The position numbers and the translations under genes are program-made. A stretch of DNA of 41,737 nucleotides from Candidatus Bathyarchaeota archaeon. GTDB taxonomy: Archaea > Thermoproteota > Bathyarchaeia > Bathyarchaeales > DTEX01. The stretch covers positions 1 through 41,737 of the forward strand of contig JAGTRG010000009.1 of assembly GCA_018396435.1 (NCBI GenBank). Direction: 5' to 3'. Of this stretch, positions 28,729 through 38,076 are shown in pieces. How positions within the stretch are numbered: position 1 is the stretch's first letter; the number at the start of each line of letters is the position of its first letter. The notes below the pieces were generated by a model. That model was not told where the DNA came from, did not search any database, and saw only the letters and a list, made by a program, of their open reading frames with translations.

Positions 28729-31437
28729 TTACATGAACTGCTCCAGCCTTGTTAACCCTATTATTTCATCGAATTCTAAGTTTAATGCGTCAAGAACTTG
28801 ATCAAATGTTGTTCTCAGGTATCCTATGTATTTGTCGACATCTATCTCTTTAGATGCAGCCAGCTGAACGGGTTTGACAAATGGTTCCCTAGTGATTTTG
28901 ACAAATTTTATCGTGTCGCCAGCCTTAATTTCAATGCCCTTAGCTTGCAGTATTAGGGCTGCCTTTACATGCTGCGGTGTTGTCTTATCGTATGCCTCCG
29001 GAACTTTTCCAAGAACGACCTCGAACGCTAAGTCATTTATGTCCTCCCACTCTCGATTTTTAAGTTTCATGTAGCATTCCCGTATTATTCTTTCAATATC
29101 TTTCTTCGCAACCTCGAATTCCGCTGGTGTTTTCACTCGGCTCAGCCTATCCTCGATTGCATCGAAGTATCTCTTTATGAAGGGCGGTATGTGGCGCTTC
29201 TTGCCCGTGAGCCCCTTAACGTCAACGCCGCCATCCTCAAAGACACCTAAATAATTCTTTTTCCTAGAGCTTAGAACCGTATAGCGATAGATCTTATCGG
29301 CTTCAAGCTCCATTCCCAGCGTTTTCTCAGCCCATTCTACGAGAGATCTAATCTGCTCTCTGTTTGGATTCTTGAGAAATAAGCTGTCCGTGTCGCCGTA
29401 TATCACCTCTATCCCTAATTCGCGCGCTTTATTTATCGTCTGAGTGATTATGTTTCTCCCTATTGCCGATGTCGCTTCAGCCGCGGGTGGGCAATAAAGA
29501 TCGAAGACTTCAGCTCCAAAAACGCCGTAGGATGCATTTAGGATGACTTTTAATGCGCTCTGTATCACGCTATACCAGTTCCGCTGCTCACTTAGAAGAG
29601 ATTTATCTTTAGCCTTTGGCTTATACCATCCGACCCTCAAGTCTCTGAGCGAACCTATAAGGGCGCTTTCAAGAGCCCTATGTTTCTTACATATCCAATG
29701 CGGGGTTCCCGGAACGAGGTTATCCCTGCATTCCTCATGCACGCAACGAACGGTTTGATAACCTAGGTTATAGACTTTAATTATTGATGGGTATAGGCTT
29801 TGGAAGTCCATCACAGCCACGTTAAAGTGAACTCCCGGCATCGGTTTAACAACTATTGCACCCATGTACTTCTTACCCTTAATAATGGCCTTTGTCGCCG
29901 TTGTTCCCCTAGCCTCAATTATATCCTCATCGTTTGGAATAAGCATGTTTCTTCTTCGATGTTCATACTGCATGAAGCTACGGATCCATCTTGAAACACC
30001 CTGTCGGCTCACATCCTCCATGGGCATGCGGCTGATCCTAGTTAAAACCATAAGGAGCTTCATCACTAAGTCGTCGTCAAATGATGTAAGCGCGAAGGTT
30101 ATTTCAGCGTCATTAAGGCAATATTTGGCAAGTTCAGCGTAAGAAACCTCGGAAACCGGCTTCGAAAGCTCCAGCTTCGACCTTCCAATTAAAGCCTCCG
30201 CAACCTCATCTAGGGTTACATTACGGTATTTCTGGGCGAAAGCGTATATTTGAATTGACCTGTTCAGAAAGAACCTATATAGATCTATGTGAACGCTATA
30301 TTTTAATGAGCAGATTTTTTGGCCTTTTTCTATTGGAACCTCGCTTCTTGAGAAGCCTAGGTTTTTAGCCCTATGATATAGATAGTTTAGGTCGAAGTCG
30401 TCCCCATTAAATGTTATAATGAACGGATAATCGTTTAGAACATTAAAAATTGATTGAAGCAAATCCTTCTCTGACTCGTAAAATTCTATGGATGCATCGC
30501 CTAATGAACTCATGTCGCCTTCTTCGATCCCTTCGCGCTTTAACAGCAGAACTCTTTTCCTCCCATCTGAGCTAACTAAGGAGGTGCATATTACCGGTTG
30601 GGAAGCCTCCTCTGGGTCTGGAACACGAGTCGCAACAGGTGAGTAAACTTCTATGTCGAGACTAACACGACGCATTTTAGGAGCAGGATACTCTAGTAGT
30701 CTAGCCCAAAACTCCATGTATGGGGAAAGATCGCTGGGTTCGCTCTTAACGTGAATTAGATTTTCAATAACTTGCTTAACTGCTTTCTCAGACTCTTCAT
30801 GCATGTATGGAATCAGTTCGCCGCTTTCAATTTTATAGAGCATGCCTGGAAGTAAGCCTCTGTCGTAAATGTAACACTGATAATACTTGATTGCTGCTTC
30901 CCAAACCTTTACTTCATTATTATTCCCGAAAATCAAAGGGTAATCTTCAGGTATTATATCCCTTAGACAACCTTTAGGCCGTCCACCTATAGCCAGAGGA
31001 TCTCTAGCGACAACCTTTGTTACCTTAATATTTCTATCGTATAGCGCATCGTATTTCTCGTTAACTTCAAAGTGATCAAAACTCGGATGATTAACCACCC
31101 TCTCCAGCCTTTGGAGTTCTTCAGGCGGAATATTTGTGAAAAGATATGGCTTATGACCAGTATTGTCATGCCAGACGTATATGCGTTGGGAGACGGGCTC
31201 ATAAAGCTTTACATAGGCAGAAGCCCTTGAGCCATCGTAACCGACTGAGACAAGATATGACGGAGGGAGATCTCTAGGGGCGAGATCCTCTCTAGCTATA
31301 ATTTGCTGCTCCTCCATCGATTCTTCAATCTCTTCTTCCCCTACTTCCTCTTGGGATTCTGATGGCGCGCGCTCATTAATTTTCTTATTTCCGCCGCCGA
31401 AGAGGCTGCAGAACTCATCTAGGCTTTTTTGGGGCAT
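28729..31437 (-). CDS. polB: Family B DNA polymerase (crenarchaeal PolB1/Dpo1-like)
   Basis: Exonuclease motif SLDIEVYSP, ITFNGDDFDLNYLYHRA; polymerase motif A VMDFQSLYPSIIKVYNLGYQT; motif B KVILNASYGVFGAE; motif C YGDTDSLF; DNTGHKPY and FDHFE N-terminal region like Sulfolobus Dpo1. Confidence 0.95.
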   Translation of the reverse strand: MPQKSLDEFCSLFGGGNKKINERAPSESQEEVGEEEIEESMEEQQIIAREDLAPRDLPPSYLVSVGYDGSRASAYVKLYEPVSQRIYVWHDNTGHKPYLFTNIPPEELQRLERVVNHPSFDHFEVNEKYDALYDRNIKVTKVVARDPLAIGGRPKGCLRDIIPEDYPLIFGNNNEVKVWEAAIKYYQCYIYDRGLLPGMLYKIESGELIPYMHEESEKAVKQVIENLIHVKSEPSDLSPYMEFWARLLEYPAPKMRRVSLDIEVYSPVATRVPDPEEASQPVICTSLVSSDGRKRVLLLKREGIEEGDMSSLGDASIEFYESEKDLLQSIFNVLNDYPFIITFNGDDFDLNYLYHRAKNLGFSRSEVPIEKGQKICSLKYSVHIDLYRFFLNRSIQIYAFAQKYRNVTLDEVAEALIGRSKLELSKPVSEVSYAELAKYCLNDAEITFALTSFDDDLVMKLLMVLTRISRMPMEDVSRQGVSRWIRSFMQYEHRRRNMLIPNDEDIIEARGTTATKAIIKGKKYMGAIVVKPMPGVHFNVAVMDFQSLYPSIIKVYNLGYQTVRCVHEECRDNLVPGTPHWICKKHRALESALIGSLRDLRVGWYKPKAKDKSLLSEQRNWYSVIQSALKVILNASYGVFGAEVFDLYCPPAAEATSAIGRNIITQTINKARELGIEVIYGDTDSLFLKNPNREQIRSLVEWAEKTLGMELEADKIYRYTVLSSRKKNYLGVFEDGGVDVKGLTGKKRHIPPFIKRYFDAIEDRLSRVKTPAEFEVAKKDIERIIRECYMKLKNREWEDINDLAFEVVLGKVPEAYDKTTPQHVKAALILQAKGIEIKAGDTIKFVKITREPFVKPVQLAASKEIDVDKYIGYLRTTFDQVLDALNLEFDEIIGLTRLEQFM

Positions 31438-31538
31438 TCTCCAATATCCATAATATTATTGAACTAGCATGGATTTAAAACTTCTGAAGCTAACTTTTTA
31501 AGCTCAGAGATCAAAAGATCATTATCGTTGGTGCCAGA

Positions 31539-32186
31539 ATGTTAGGCTATGAAACTGCCCAGCAAGACTTTTCGTGGCTTAAAGAATTAAGCGTTTGGCT
31601 AAATAATTTGGCGATGCAATATGGCTACTTAGGCGTATTCATTGTAAGTTTTTTAGGAGCCGCATCCATACTGATCCCGATACCATACACGATATTAATA
31701 TTTACACTGGGCAAAATATTGGATCCAAATCTGCTCGCGATCTCAGCTGGAGCTGGAGCGGCTGCAGGCGAATTCTTCGGCTACATGATGGGATATTGTG
31801 GAAGAGCCCTTGTGACCGATGAGAGAAGGAGAAAAATGGATTATATGCTGAAGGTTTTCGATAAGTATGGTCCGCTGACGATCTTTATTTTTGCGTTAAC
31901 GCCGCTTCCAGACGACCTTCTCTTTATACCTCTTGGAATAATGCGTTACAGCTTCATTAAGACTTTTATACCATGCATAATTGGGAAAATGGCCATGAGT
32001 TTTATATTGGCCTACGGTGGACGGTTATCCATAAGTTTCATAGAAGCAATTTTCGGCGGTGAAGAAGGCGGCTTATGGACGGCAATGATAACTACGGTTC
32101 TTTTGGTCATAATAGTGGTTGTTATGCTTAAAGTGGATTGGGAAAAAATATTTCCGATTGAAGAGAAAACGAGGGAACCTTCATAA
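31539..32186 (+). CDS. DedA/VTT (SNARE-associated Golgi protein-like) membrane protein
   Basis: YGYLGVFIVSFLGAASILIPIPYTILIFTLG...GAAAGEFFGYMMGYCGRAL...FALTPLPDDLLFIPLGIMRYSF. Confidence 0.8.
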   Translation: MLGYETAQQDFSWLKELSVWLNNLAMQYGYLGVFIVSFLGAASILIPIPYTILIFTLGKILDPNLLAISAGAGAAAGEFFGYMMGYCGRALVTDERRRKMDYMLKVFDKYGPLTIFIFALTPLPDDLLFIPLGIMRYSFIKTFIPCIIGKMAMSFILAYGGRLSISFIEAIFGGEEGGLWTAMITTVLLVIIVVVMLKVDWEKIFPIEEKTREPS

Positions 32187-32332
32187 TTCATAATCGATAA
32201 GCATCTTTTTGAGTCGCAATTATTCTAGGTTAATATTATATATTCATTATACAGATTTAAATATACATAAACTTTATCATTCACAATTATAAATAATTAT
32301 ATTGAGACTTTCAATTTAACAGGAGATTTAAA

Positions 32333-32440
32333 ATGAAAGCAAAATATTTGGTGCCAACAATGATCATCTTTATGTCAGCCGCCCTCCTCATTTCGCCATA
32401 TTTCTTCCTACTCCTCATAGCGTTAGTTGTGGAATCCTAA
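32333..32440 (+). CDS. Putative 35-aa single-pass membrane microprotein
   Basis: ATG preceded by AGGAG about 7 nt upstream; MKAKYLVPTMIIFMSAALLISPYFFLLLIALVVES*. Not in the supplied ORF track because of length. Confidence 0.45.
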   Translation: MKAKYLVPTMIIFMSAALLISPYFFLLLIALVVES

Positions 32441-32758
32441 GAAAAGTGGAGAGATCCTGTTAAAGCGAGGGCGGATGGCGCTACAACGTAAGCGTATTAT
32501 AAACCCTCGTATTTTCTGTTTAGACAATCAATCAAACACACGAGCGACTTAAACCTTAATTTACACCACAAAATCTTATAAGGAGAAGCTACTAAGAATG
32601 TACGATCTTCGGAGAGGGTGAAAAGAGAGAGTTCTATGCGCGACAGCCAAAGCGCAGCTACTATCGACTGTAACCTTTTTCTTTTGCAGCGAGTTGCGGG
32701 TGAAGCATGGGAGCAGCTAAAACAATAAAGTTTGCTAAGCCTGAGCTGTTTTAGATCA

Positions 32759-32797
32759 GAAAACTTCATTCCGCATAAGCGGAAGTTTGAAGGTTTC
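32759..32797. repeat. Long imperfect hairpin GAAAACTTCA-TTCCGC-ATAA-GCGGAA-GTT-TGAAGGTTTC
   Basis: Inner arms TTCCGC/GCGGAA around ATAA and outer arms GAAAACTTCA/TGAAGGTTTC with one mismatch. Confidence 0.6.
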
Positions 32798-32916
32798 TCC
32801 GTTACGGGTTTAAGGTTTTCCAGCAGTCAGTAATTTTATGAAATCCTTCAGTGGAATCCCATTAACACCTCTGGAGGCTTCTTTTCAGCCATCCTTAAAA
32901 CTCTCATCCCTGATTT

Positions 32917-32969
32917 AAAATTGCTACAGTTGTTATCCCTAAGAAAAAAATTGCTACTGTAGCAATTTT
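32917..32969. promoter_or_regulatory. Putative operator: AAAATTGCTAC half-site plus 11-bp-arm perfect inverted repeat
   Basis: AAAATTGCTAC at 32917-32927 and again at 32947-32957 (30 bp apart); second copy is followed by T and its exact reverse complement GTAGCAATTTT at 32959-32969; about 85 bp upstream of the GH36 start. Confidence 0.6.
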
Positions 32970-33051
32970 ATTGGCGCGATTAGCTTATCCCTAGATCTGC
33001 TCAAAATCACTAATCTTTTAAGTGAAAAGGTAATTTCTACTAGTAATAGGT

Positions 33052-35190
33052 GTGAGCATGGATAAATTATCCTTCAGCGTTGAGGACTTAACCATAGAGA
33101 TAAAGTCTGTGACAGTTATCTTCGCTGATGGATCTAAATCAGCCTGCGAACATGATGGATCGCATATAGAGGATAAATGTAAAATTTATAGGTACCGATG
33201 CAGGGAAGCCCTTGTCAATATAAAAGTTGTTGCCGATGGGTCTTTCTGCATCCTCGGCTTTTCAGCAGCTTCCCTAAAGAACCTAAATTATAAGTTTCCG
33301 CTGGAGATTGAGATTGAGGCTGGGAAGCCATCTAAAGTCTTAGCGTTGACAACTCATAAGGACTCAGCCAAATACTACGCAGGTGCATTTGGGTATTATA
33401 ATCAATTTGCCATAGGTAAGGAGCCGAGGGGCCCCAAACCGCCTGATAATCCGGATTATCCCCCAAAGCTGGGTTATGTTGAGCATGAAGAACATATGCG
33501 CGGTTACCCATGCTGGGCTTACCCGGTGCTCTCAGAGGGTTCTGAAGGCGTACCCTACTATAGTATCTTTATGCTGGCTAATTATGGTGACAGATATATG
33601 GCTCTACTTACGCTCACGGATAAAACAACGGCGTATTTAGGACCAGGCTTAAGGCTTAGAATCTTCTCAGGAAAAAGCGCTAAGGATATTGAATTAAGCT
33701 GGATTGCGTCGATATCTGTTGATAAGGACCCCTACAGGGCCGTTGAGAATTGTGTTAACTCCGCATCTTCATTTGTAATATTTAAGCCTAGGAGAATGAA
33801 GAAGCAGCCTACGATAATGGAGAAGATTGGGTGGTGTTCTTGGAACGCTCTATTAACCGATGACTTATCCCATGAAAATATTATTAAAATAGTCAGCGGC
33901 CTGCTGAATAGAGGGCTTCGAATAGGCTGGGTTATGATAGATGATGGATGGCAGGATGAAGTGAGAAGGGAGGGTTGGCCGCGTAGAATTTTAAGGAGAT
34001 TATCCTCAAACGAGCGGTTCCCAGAAGGCATACGCGGCGTCGTTAACAGCCTAAAGGGGCTCGGCGTGGGTTCGGTGGGTTTATGGCACACAATAAACAT
34101 CCATTGGAGCGGCTTCGAGGAGGACTTATCCAAGGAGTTGGGAGTTAGAGGATACTTCTCGAAATTTAATGAAAGCTATGTTCCTCCGCCAAATATGAAC
34201 GAGGCATTTGAGTTTTACAGAAAGTTCTTTTCATGGGTTAAAAGTAATGGCGTAAACCTTGTTAAGGTGGATAATCAATGGGTTATCCACGCGTTATATC
34301 ACGAGGCATCGATGGTTGGAGAATCTGCCAAAAACGTTGAGCTTTCCATGCAGGCAGCTGCATATGCTAACGGTCTGGAAGTATTGAACTGTATGAGCAT
34401 GGTTCCGGAAGATTACAGCAATTTCCTATTCAGCAACATCATGAGGGTTTCAATGGATTACATACCCTTCTGGAAGGCTGATGCAAAGCTTCATACAATC
34501 TTCAGCTCATATAACGCCCTACTGTTCAGCCACATGGCATACCCAGACTACGATATGTTTATGTCATATGATCCATACGCAAAGGTTCACGCTGTTGCCA
34601 GAGTATTCAGCGGCGGCCCCGTCTATATAACGGATAGAGAACCCGATAAGACAGACATTGAACTGCTCAAGCGCTTTGTTCTGCCAGATGGAAGTCTGAC
34701 TAAAGTTGACAGCCCAGCACTGCCAACAAGCGACGTTTTATTCAGAGACCCATACAATGAACATGCGCTTCTAAAGTTAGCCTCGGAGGTTAATGGAAGC
34801 GTATCCGTCGCCGCATTTAACGTTAATAAGATGGGGGAGAAGATAGAGGATTCTATATCGCTTAATGCGCTACCCTTCCCCATTGAGTGCGAAGTTTATG
34901 CTTACTATAAAGTTTTCAGCGACGAGTATGGTCTGCTTAAGCGCAATGAAAAATTGAACTTATCTCTTGGCGAACTTGATGTGGAAGTAGTAAACCTGGT
35001 GCCAGTTAAGGATGATAAAGCGGTTATAGGGTTGAAGGAGTATCTCCTCCCACGATCCCTAGTGAGGGTCTTCCGGATGCCTGATGGAAGAACCATTGTT
35101 GAGAGCTTAGCCCAGGGCACACTTCTATACTATGCTGACGGCGCATTTAACGAGGTTAAAGTCAAAGAGGGCTCTATCACGAAAATATAA
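33052..35190 (+). CDS. GH36-type alpha-galactosidase / raffinose synthase-like (Sip1) protein
   Basis: IGWCSWNALLTDDLSHENIIKIVSGLLNRGLRIGWVMIDDGWQD; GVRGYFSKFNESYVPPPNMNEAFEFYRKFFSWVKSNGVNLVKVDNQ; SMVPEDYSNFLFSNIMRVSMDY. Confidence 0.88.
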   Translation: MSMDKLSFSVEDLTIEIKSVTVIFADGSKSACEHDGSHIEDKCKIYRYRCREALVNIKVVADGSFCILGFSAASLKNLNYKFPLEIEIEAGKPSKVLALTTHKDSAKYYAGAFGYYNQFAIGKEPRGPKPPDNPDYPPKLGYVEHEEHMRGYPCWAYPVLSEGSEGVPYYSIFMLANYGDRYMALLTLTDKTTAYLGPGLRLRIFSGKSAKDIELSWIASISVDKDPYRAVENCVNSASSFVIFKPRRMKKQPTIMEKIGWCSWNALLTDDLSHENIIKIVSGLLNRGLRIGWVMIDDGWQDEVRREGWPRRILRRLSSNERFPEGIRGVVNSLKGLGVGSVGLWHTINIHWSGFEEDLSKELGVRGYFSKFNESYVPPPNMNEAFEFYRKFFSWVKSNGVNLVKVDNQWVIHALYHEASMVGESAKNVELSMQAAAYANGLEVLNCMSMVPEDYSNFLFSNIMRVSMDYIPFWKADAKLHTIFSSYNALLFSHMAYPDYDMFMSYDPYAKVHAVARVFSGGPVYITDREPDKTDIELLKRFVLPDGSLTKVDSPALPTSDVLFRDPYNEHALLKLASEVNGSVSVAAFNVNKMGEKIEDSISLNALPFPIECEVYAYYKVFSDEYGLLKRNEKLNLSLGELDVEVVNLVPVKDDKAVIGLKEYLLPRSLVRVFRMPDGRTIVESLAQGTLLYYADGAFNEVKVKEGSITKI

Positions 35191-35366
35191 GACCTATTCT
35201 TCTCTCTATGCATAAATTTAGATTCCTCGGTCTCTGAGATGTCGCCGAAAAACTTGTTTAGGTTTAGATAAGAAAAGGGAAATTTTACAGATTGTAGAAG
35301 CTGGTGAGGGCAGATGAAATGAGTCTTTAAATCAAAGTTTAAGCTAAATATCCTCGTTGAGAGTTT

Positions 35367-36146
35367 ATGGCGAAACGGGAAATTTATCCAGAAGTTTACG
35401 AAAACCCATTTTATTACGATGTGGCCTTCGGCTTCAGGAACATAGCCAAAGAAGTTGACTTCTTCGAGGAATGTATTAAAAGATTTTCAAAAATTAGGGT
35501 TAAACGTGTTCTTGACATTGGATGCGGACCAAGCCCCTACATGTTGGAGCTTGTCAAGCGGGGCTACTCTTTTGCGGGTTTAGATATAAGCAGGGCTATG
35601 CTAGATTATTCTTTGGAGAGAGGAAGGAGGGCTGGTGTTGAAATAGAGGTTATACATGCGGATATGCGCAACTTTAAAGTTAAGGAGAGTTTCGATTTTG
35701 CCTTTTGTATGCTCGGCTCTTTGAATGTTGAAACGAACAGCGAATTTCTCACTCATCTAGATTCGGTGGCGGCATGCTTGAAAAGGGGCGGCTTATATCT
35801 TTTAGATGGCGGTGTTCATTTTGACTGGACCGGGCTTGGAGGAGAAAGCTGGACTGTTATAAAGGATAGTTTGATTATAAATGTGAATTGGAGCGTTGTT
35901 CCTTTAAGTTATGTGGATCAGAAAGTGGTGGGGAGAATAACCCTTGAAGTAATAGAAGAGGAAAAAACTAAGGTTTTTATGACTGAAGAAGTTGGCAAGC
36001 TGATTTTCCCGCAAGAGTTTCTTGAACTTCTTAATAGAAACGGTAAATTTGAATTTCTCGGCTGGTTTAACAACTTTGACCTGAAACAGCCTTTGGAGAA
36101 GGCGGAAAAATTCAATAGACCAATGACATTGTTGAGAAGAAAGTGA
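35367..36146 (+). CDS. Class I SAM-dependent methyltransferase
   Basis: VLDIGCGPSPYMLELVKRGYSFAGLDISRAML; HADMRNFKVKESFDFAFCMLGSLN. Confidence 0.88.
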   Translation: MAKREIYPEVYENPFYYDVAFGFRNIAKEVDFFEECIKRFSKIRVKRVLDIGCGPSPYMLELVKRGYSFAGLDISRAMLDYSLERGRRAGVEIEVIHADMRNFKVKESFDFAFCMLGSLNVETNSEFLTHLDSVAACLKRGGLYLLDGGVHFDWTGLGGESWTVIKDSLIINVNWSVVPLSYVDQKVVGRITLEVIEEEKTKVFMTEEVGKLIFPQEFLELLNRNGKFEFLGWFNNFDLKQPLEKAEKFNRPMTLLRRK

Positions 36147-36152
36147 TAATTC

Positions 36153-36965
36153 ATGAGGAAAAATATGAAACTTGGAAAAGATGCTTATGTGACTAAAGAC
36201 GACATTAAAAGGGGTCTACAGCAGCTTGGGCTAAAAAGGGGAGATATCGTTATAGTTCATAGCTCATTAAGCAGTTTCGGATTTGTGGAAGGTGGAGCTG
36301 AAACAGTGATCGATGCGCTTCTTGAAACAGTCGGTGAAGAAGGCACCGTTATAATGCCAACATATTCCACAAACCGAAGAAGAGTTAGGCGGAGCAGAAG
36401 AGAGATCGAACTTGGAGTAACTTGGAAATACAAAATCATGCATTATGATCCTAAGCGAACTTCATGCTGGACTGGGATAATTCCCGAAAGCTTTAGGAAA
36501 AGGCATAATGCTTTTAGAAGTCTTAACCCCACACATTCAATTGCTGCCATAGGATCTAGAGCAAAGGAAATAATTGAGGTTGCCAAAAACAGCGCAGATG
36601 AAGGCTACAAAAAGGTTCTTGAACTAGATGGTTATGTACTTCTTATAGGCACTGGATTAGACGTCTGTTCTGCGATGCACTTAGCTGAATCGCGTGTTCA
36701 ACTGCCTAGGAATATACTGGAAAAGATTCAGCCTCCTCAAGAGCTAATAAGAAAGTATGGTGAGGATTTGGGATGGCCAAGATGGGATATAGGCTTTGGA
36801 CCCTACCCGGACTTTGCTAAAATGGAGGAGCCCTGCAGAAAACATGGGATAATGAAAACTGCCAGAGTTGGAAAAAGCGAGATTAAGCTTTTACGGCTAA
36901 AGGAGCTAATAGATTTGTACGCGAAATATTTGGAGAAGAACCCCGATATCTTCTATCATCCTTAA
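36153..36965 (+). CDS. AAC(3)-family (Antibiotic_NAT) N-acetyltransferase
   Basis: LKRGDIVIVHSSLSSFGFVEGGAETVIDALLETVGEEGTVIMPTYS; SLNPTHSIAAIGSRAKEI; LLIGTGLDVCSAMHLAES. Confidence 0.88.
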   Translation: MRKNMKLGKDAYVTKDDIKRGLQQLGLKRGDIVIVHSSLSSFGFVEGGAETVIDALLETVGEEGTVIMPTYSTNRRRVRRSRREIELGVTWKYKIMHYDPKRTSCWTGIIPESFRKRHNAFRSLNPTHSIAAIGSRAKEIIEVAKNSADEGYKKVLELDGYVLLIGTGLDVCSAMHLAESRVQLPRNILEKIQPPQELIRKYGEDLGWPRWDIGFGPYPDFAKMEEPCRKHGIMKTARVGKSEIKLLRLKELIDLYAKYLEKNPDIFYHP

Positions 36966-37102
36966 ATAAACTCCTTATCAGCAAAAGGGTTGTTTAAATC
37001 GAGGACAAGAAAAGTAGGATGCAAAAACACCGAGCTCTTTGACAAATTAGACTTTATTAGAAATCATCTTACCCCCGGAAATTTCCTCCTCTCCAACTTT
37101 CA

Positions 37103-38074
37103 TCAAACTGTTCTATTTACAGCGTCGACCAGACCAACGAAGGATTCTAGCTTTGGACTATATTGGTCATATGCTTCGCCTTCAAAGACGTAGACGGGCT
37201 GAAGATATCCCGCATTATTGAAGTATTGGAGCGTGATCCTTTGCACTGTCAGTTGTGTGAAAGCCCGCATGTTGATGATGCACTCAAGGTTCTCGGGTTG
37301 AGGGGGCGAAGGACTCGTCAAATAGCGCTTCAGAATCACAAGAGCTTCATCGACAGACTTGAGCTTGACGCTTCCATACGCTTCAAATTGAGGCAGATTC
37401 CTTGAGACTGTTACTATTTCTCCACTTTCACCGACCGCTACAAAAATGCCTAGACCGTACGCCTCGTAGCCTCCAATAGCAACCTTAAATGTTACTCCTA
37501 TAGCGAGGGGATCTCCATCAACCATAAGATAAGGCTTTGTCTCCACTTCAACAATATTTTCAGAGTACATGTTGTGAGCCGTAAGCCATCTCTTTGCTAT
37601 TGTGATGCAATCTTGCTCTGAAGGAAGGCTTCGGGGCAGTTGCAGATCGGTTTCCTTTGATAATAGTATGCTTCCATCCAGACCTATCTCTAATCTATGA
37701 GTTTCATTTATGTACGTGTAGACCTCCCTAGTTTCACCTGGATTAAGCGGGATGAGTTCGCCGTCAAAACCAAGCTGTTGAGCCATATTAGCAGCATAGA
37801 CGTCATCAACCTTGGGCTTAATAACCCTATAGATGGTCACTTCACTTGGAAAATCAGGGATTGAGCAGCCAACTACCACCGTTACTGGCGGGGCGTTAAC
37901 GATGCCTAGTTGATGTATCCCCTCGAAGACTGGCGGCAGGGGTGGTTTCTCCTTCTCGGTCGGCATGGATGACAGCTTAGACAAAACAAGAATGCTGGAT
38001 ATGACGACGAACGATAATATCAGAATCGCAAGCGACTTAGGTAGCAGTATTGAAGGAAGCTTCTTGCTTGACAT
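37103..38074 (-). CDS. Membrane-anchored extracytoplasmic protein of unknown function
   Basis: Single N-terminal TM segment followed by an extracellular region with PepSY/YycH-like layout (weak); adjacent to a second exported protein. Confidence 0.55.
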   Translation of the reverse strand: MSSKKLPSILLPKSLAILILSFVVISSILVLSKLSSMPTEKEKPPLPPVFEGIHQLGIVNAPPVTVVVGCSIPDFPSEVTIYRVIKPKVDDVYAANMAQQLGFDGELIPLNPGETREVYTYINETHRLEIGLDGSILLSKETDLQLPRSLPSEQDCITIAKRWLTAHNMYSENIVEVETKPYLMVDGDPLAIGVTFKVAIGGYEAYGLGIFVAVGESGEIVTVSRNLPQFEAYGSVKLKSVDEALVILKRYLTSPSPPQPENLECIINMRAFTQLTVQRITLQYFNNAGYLQPVYVFEGEAYDQYSPKLESFVGLVDAVNRTV

Positions 38075-38076
38075 AT

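Noticed and set aside
32497-32769. 90-aa minus-strand ORF
   Set aside because: Unusual composition (many Ser/Leu/Cys/Arg), no family resemblance, overlaps the hairpin region; probably chance.
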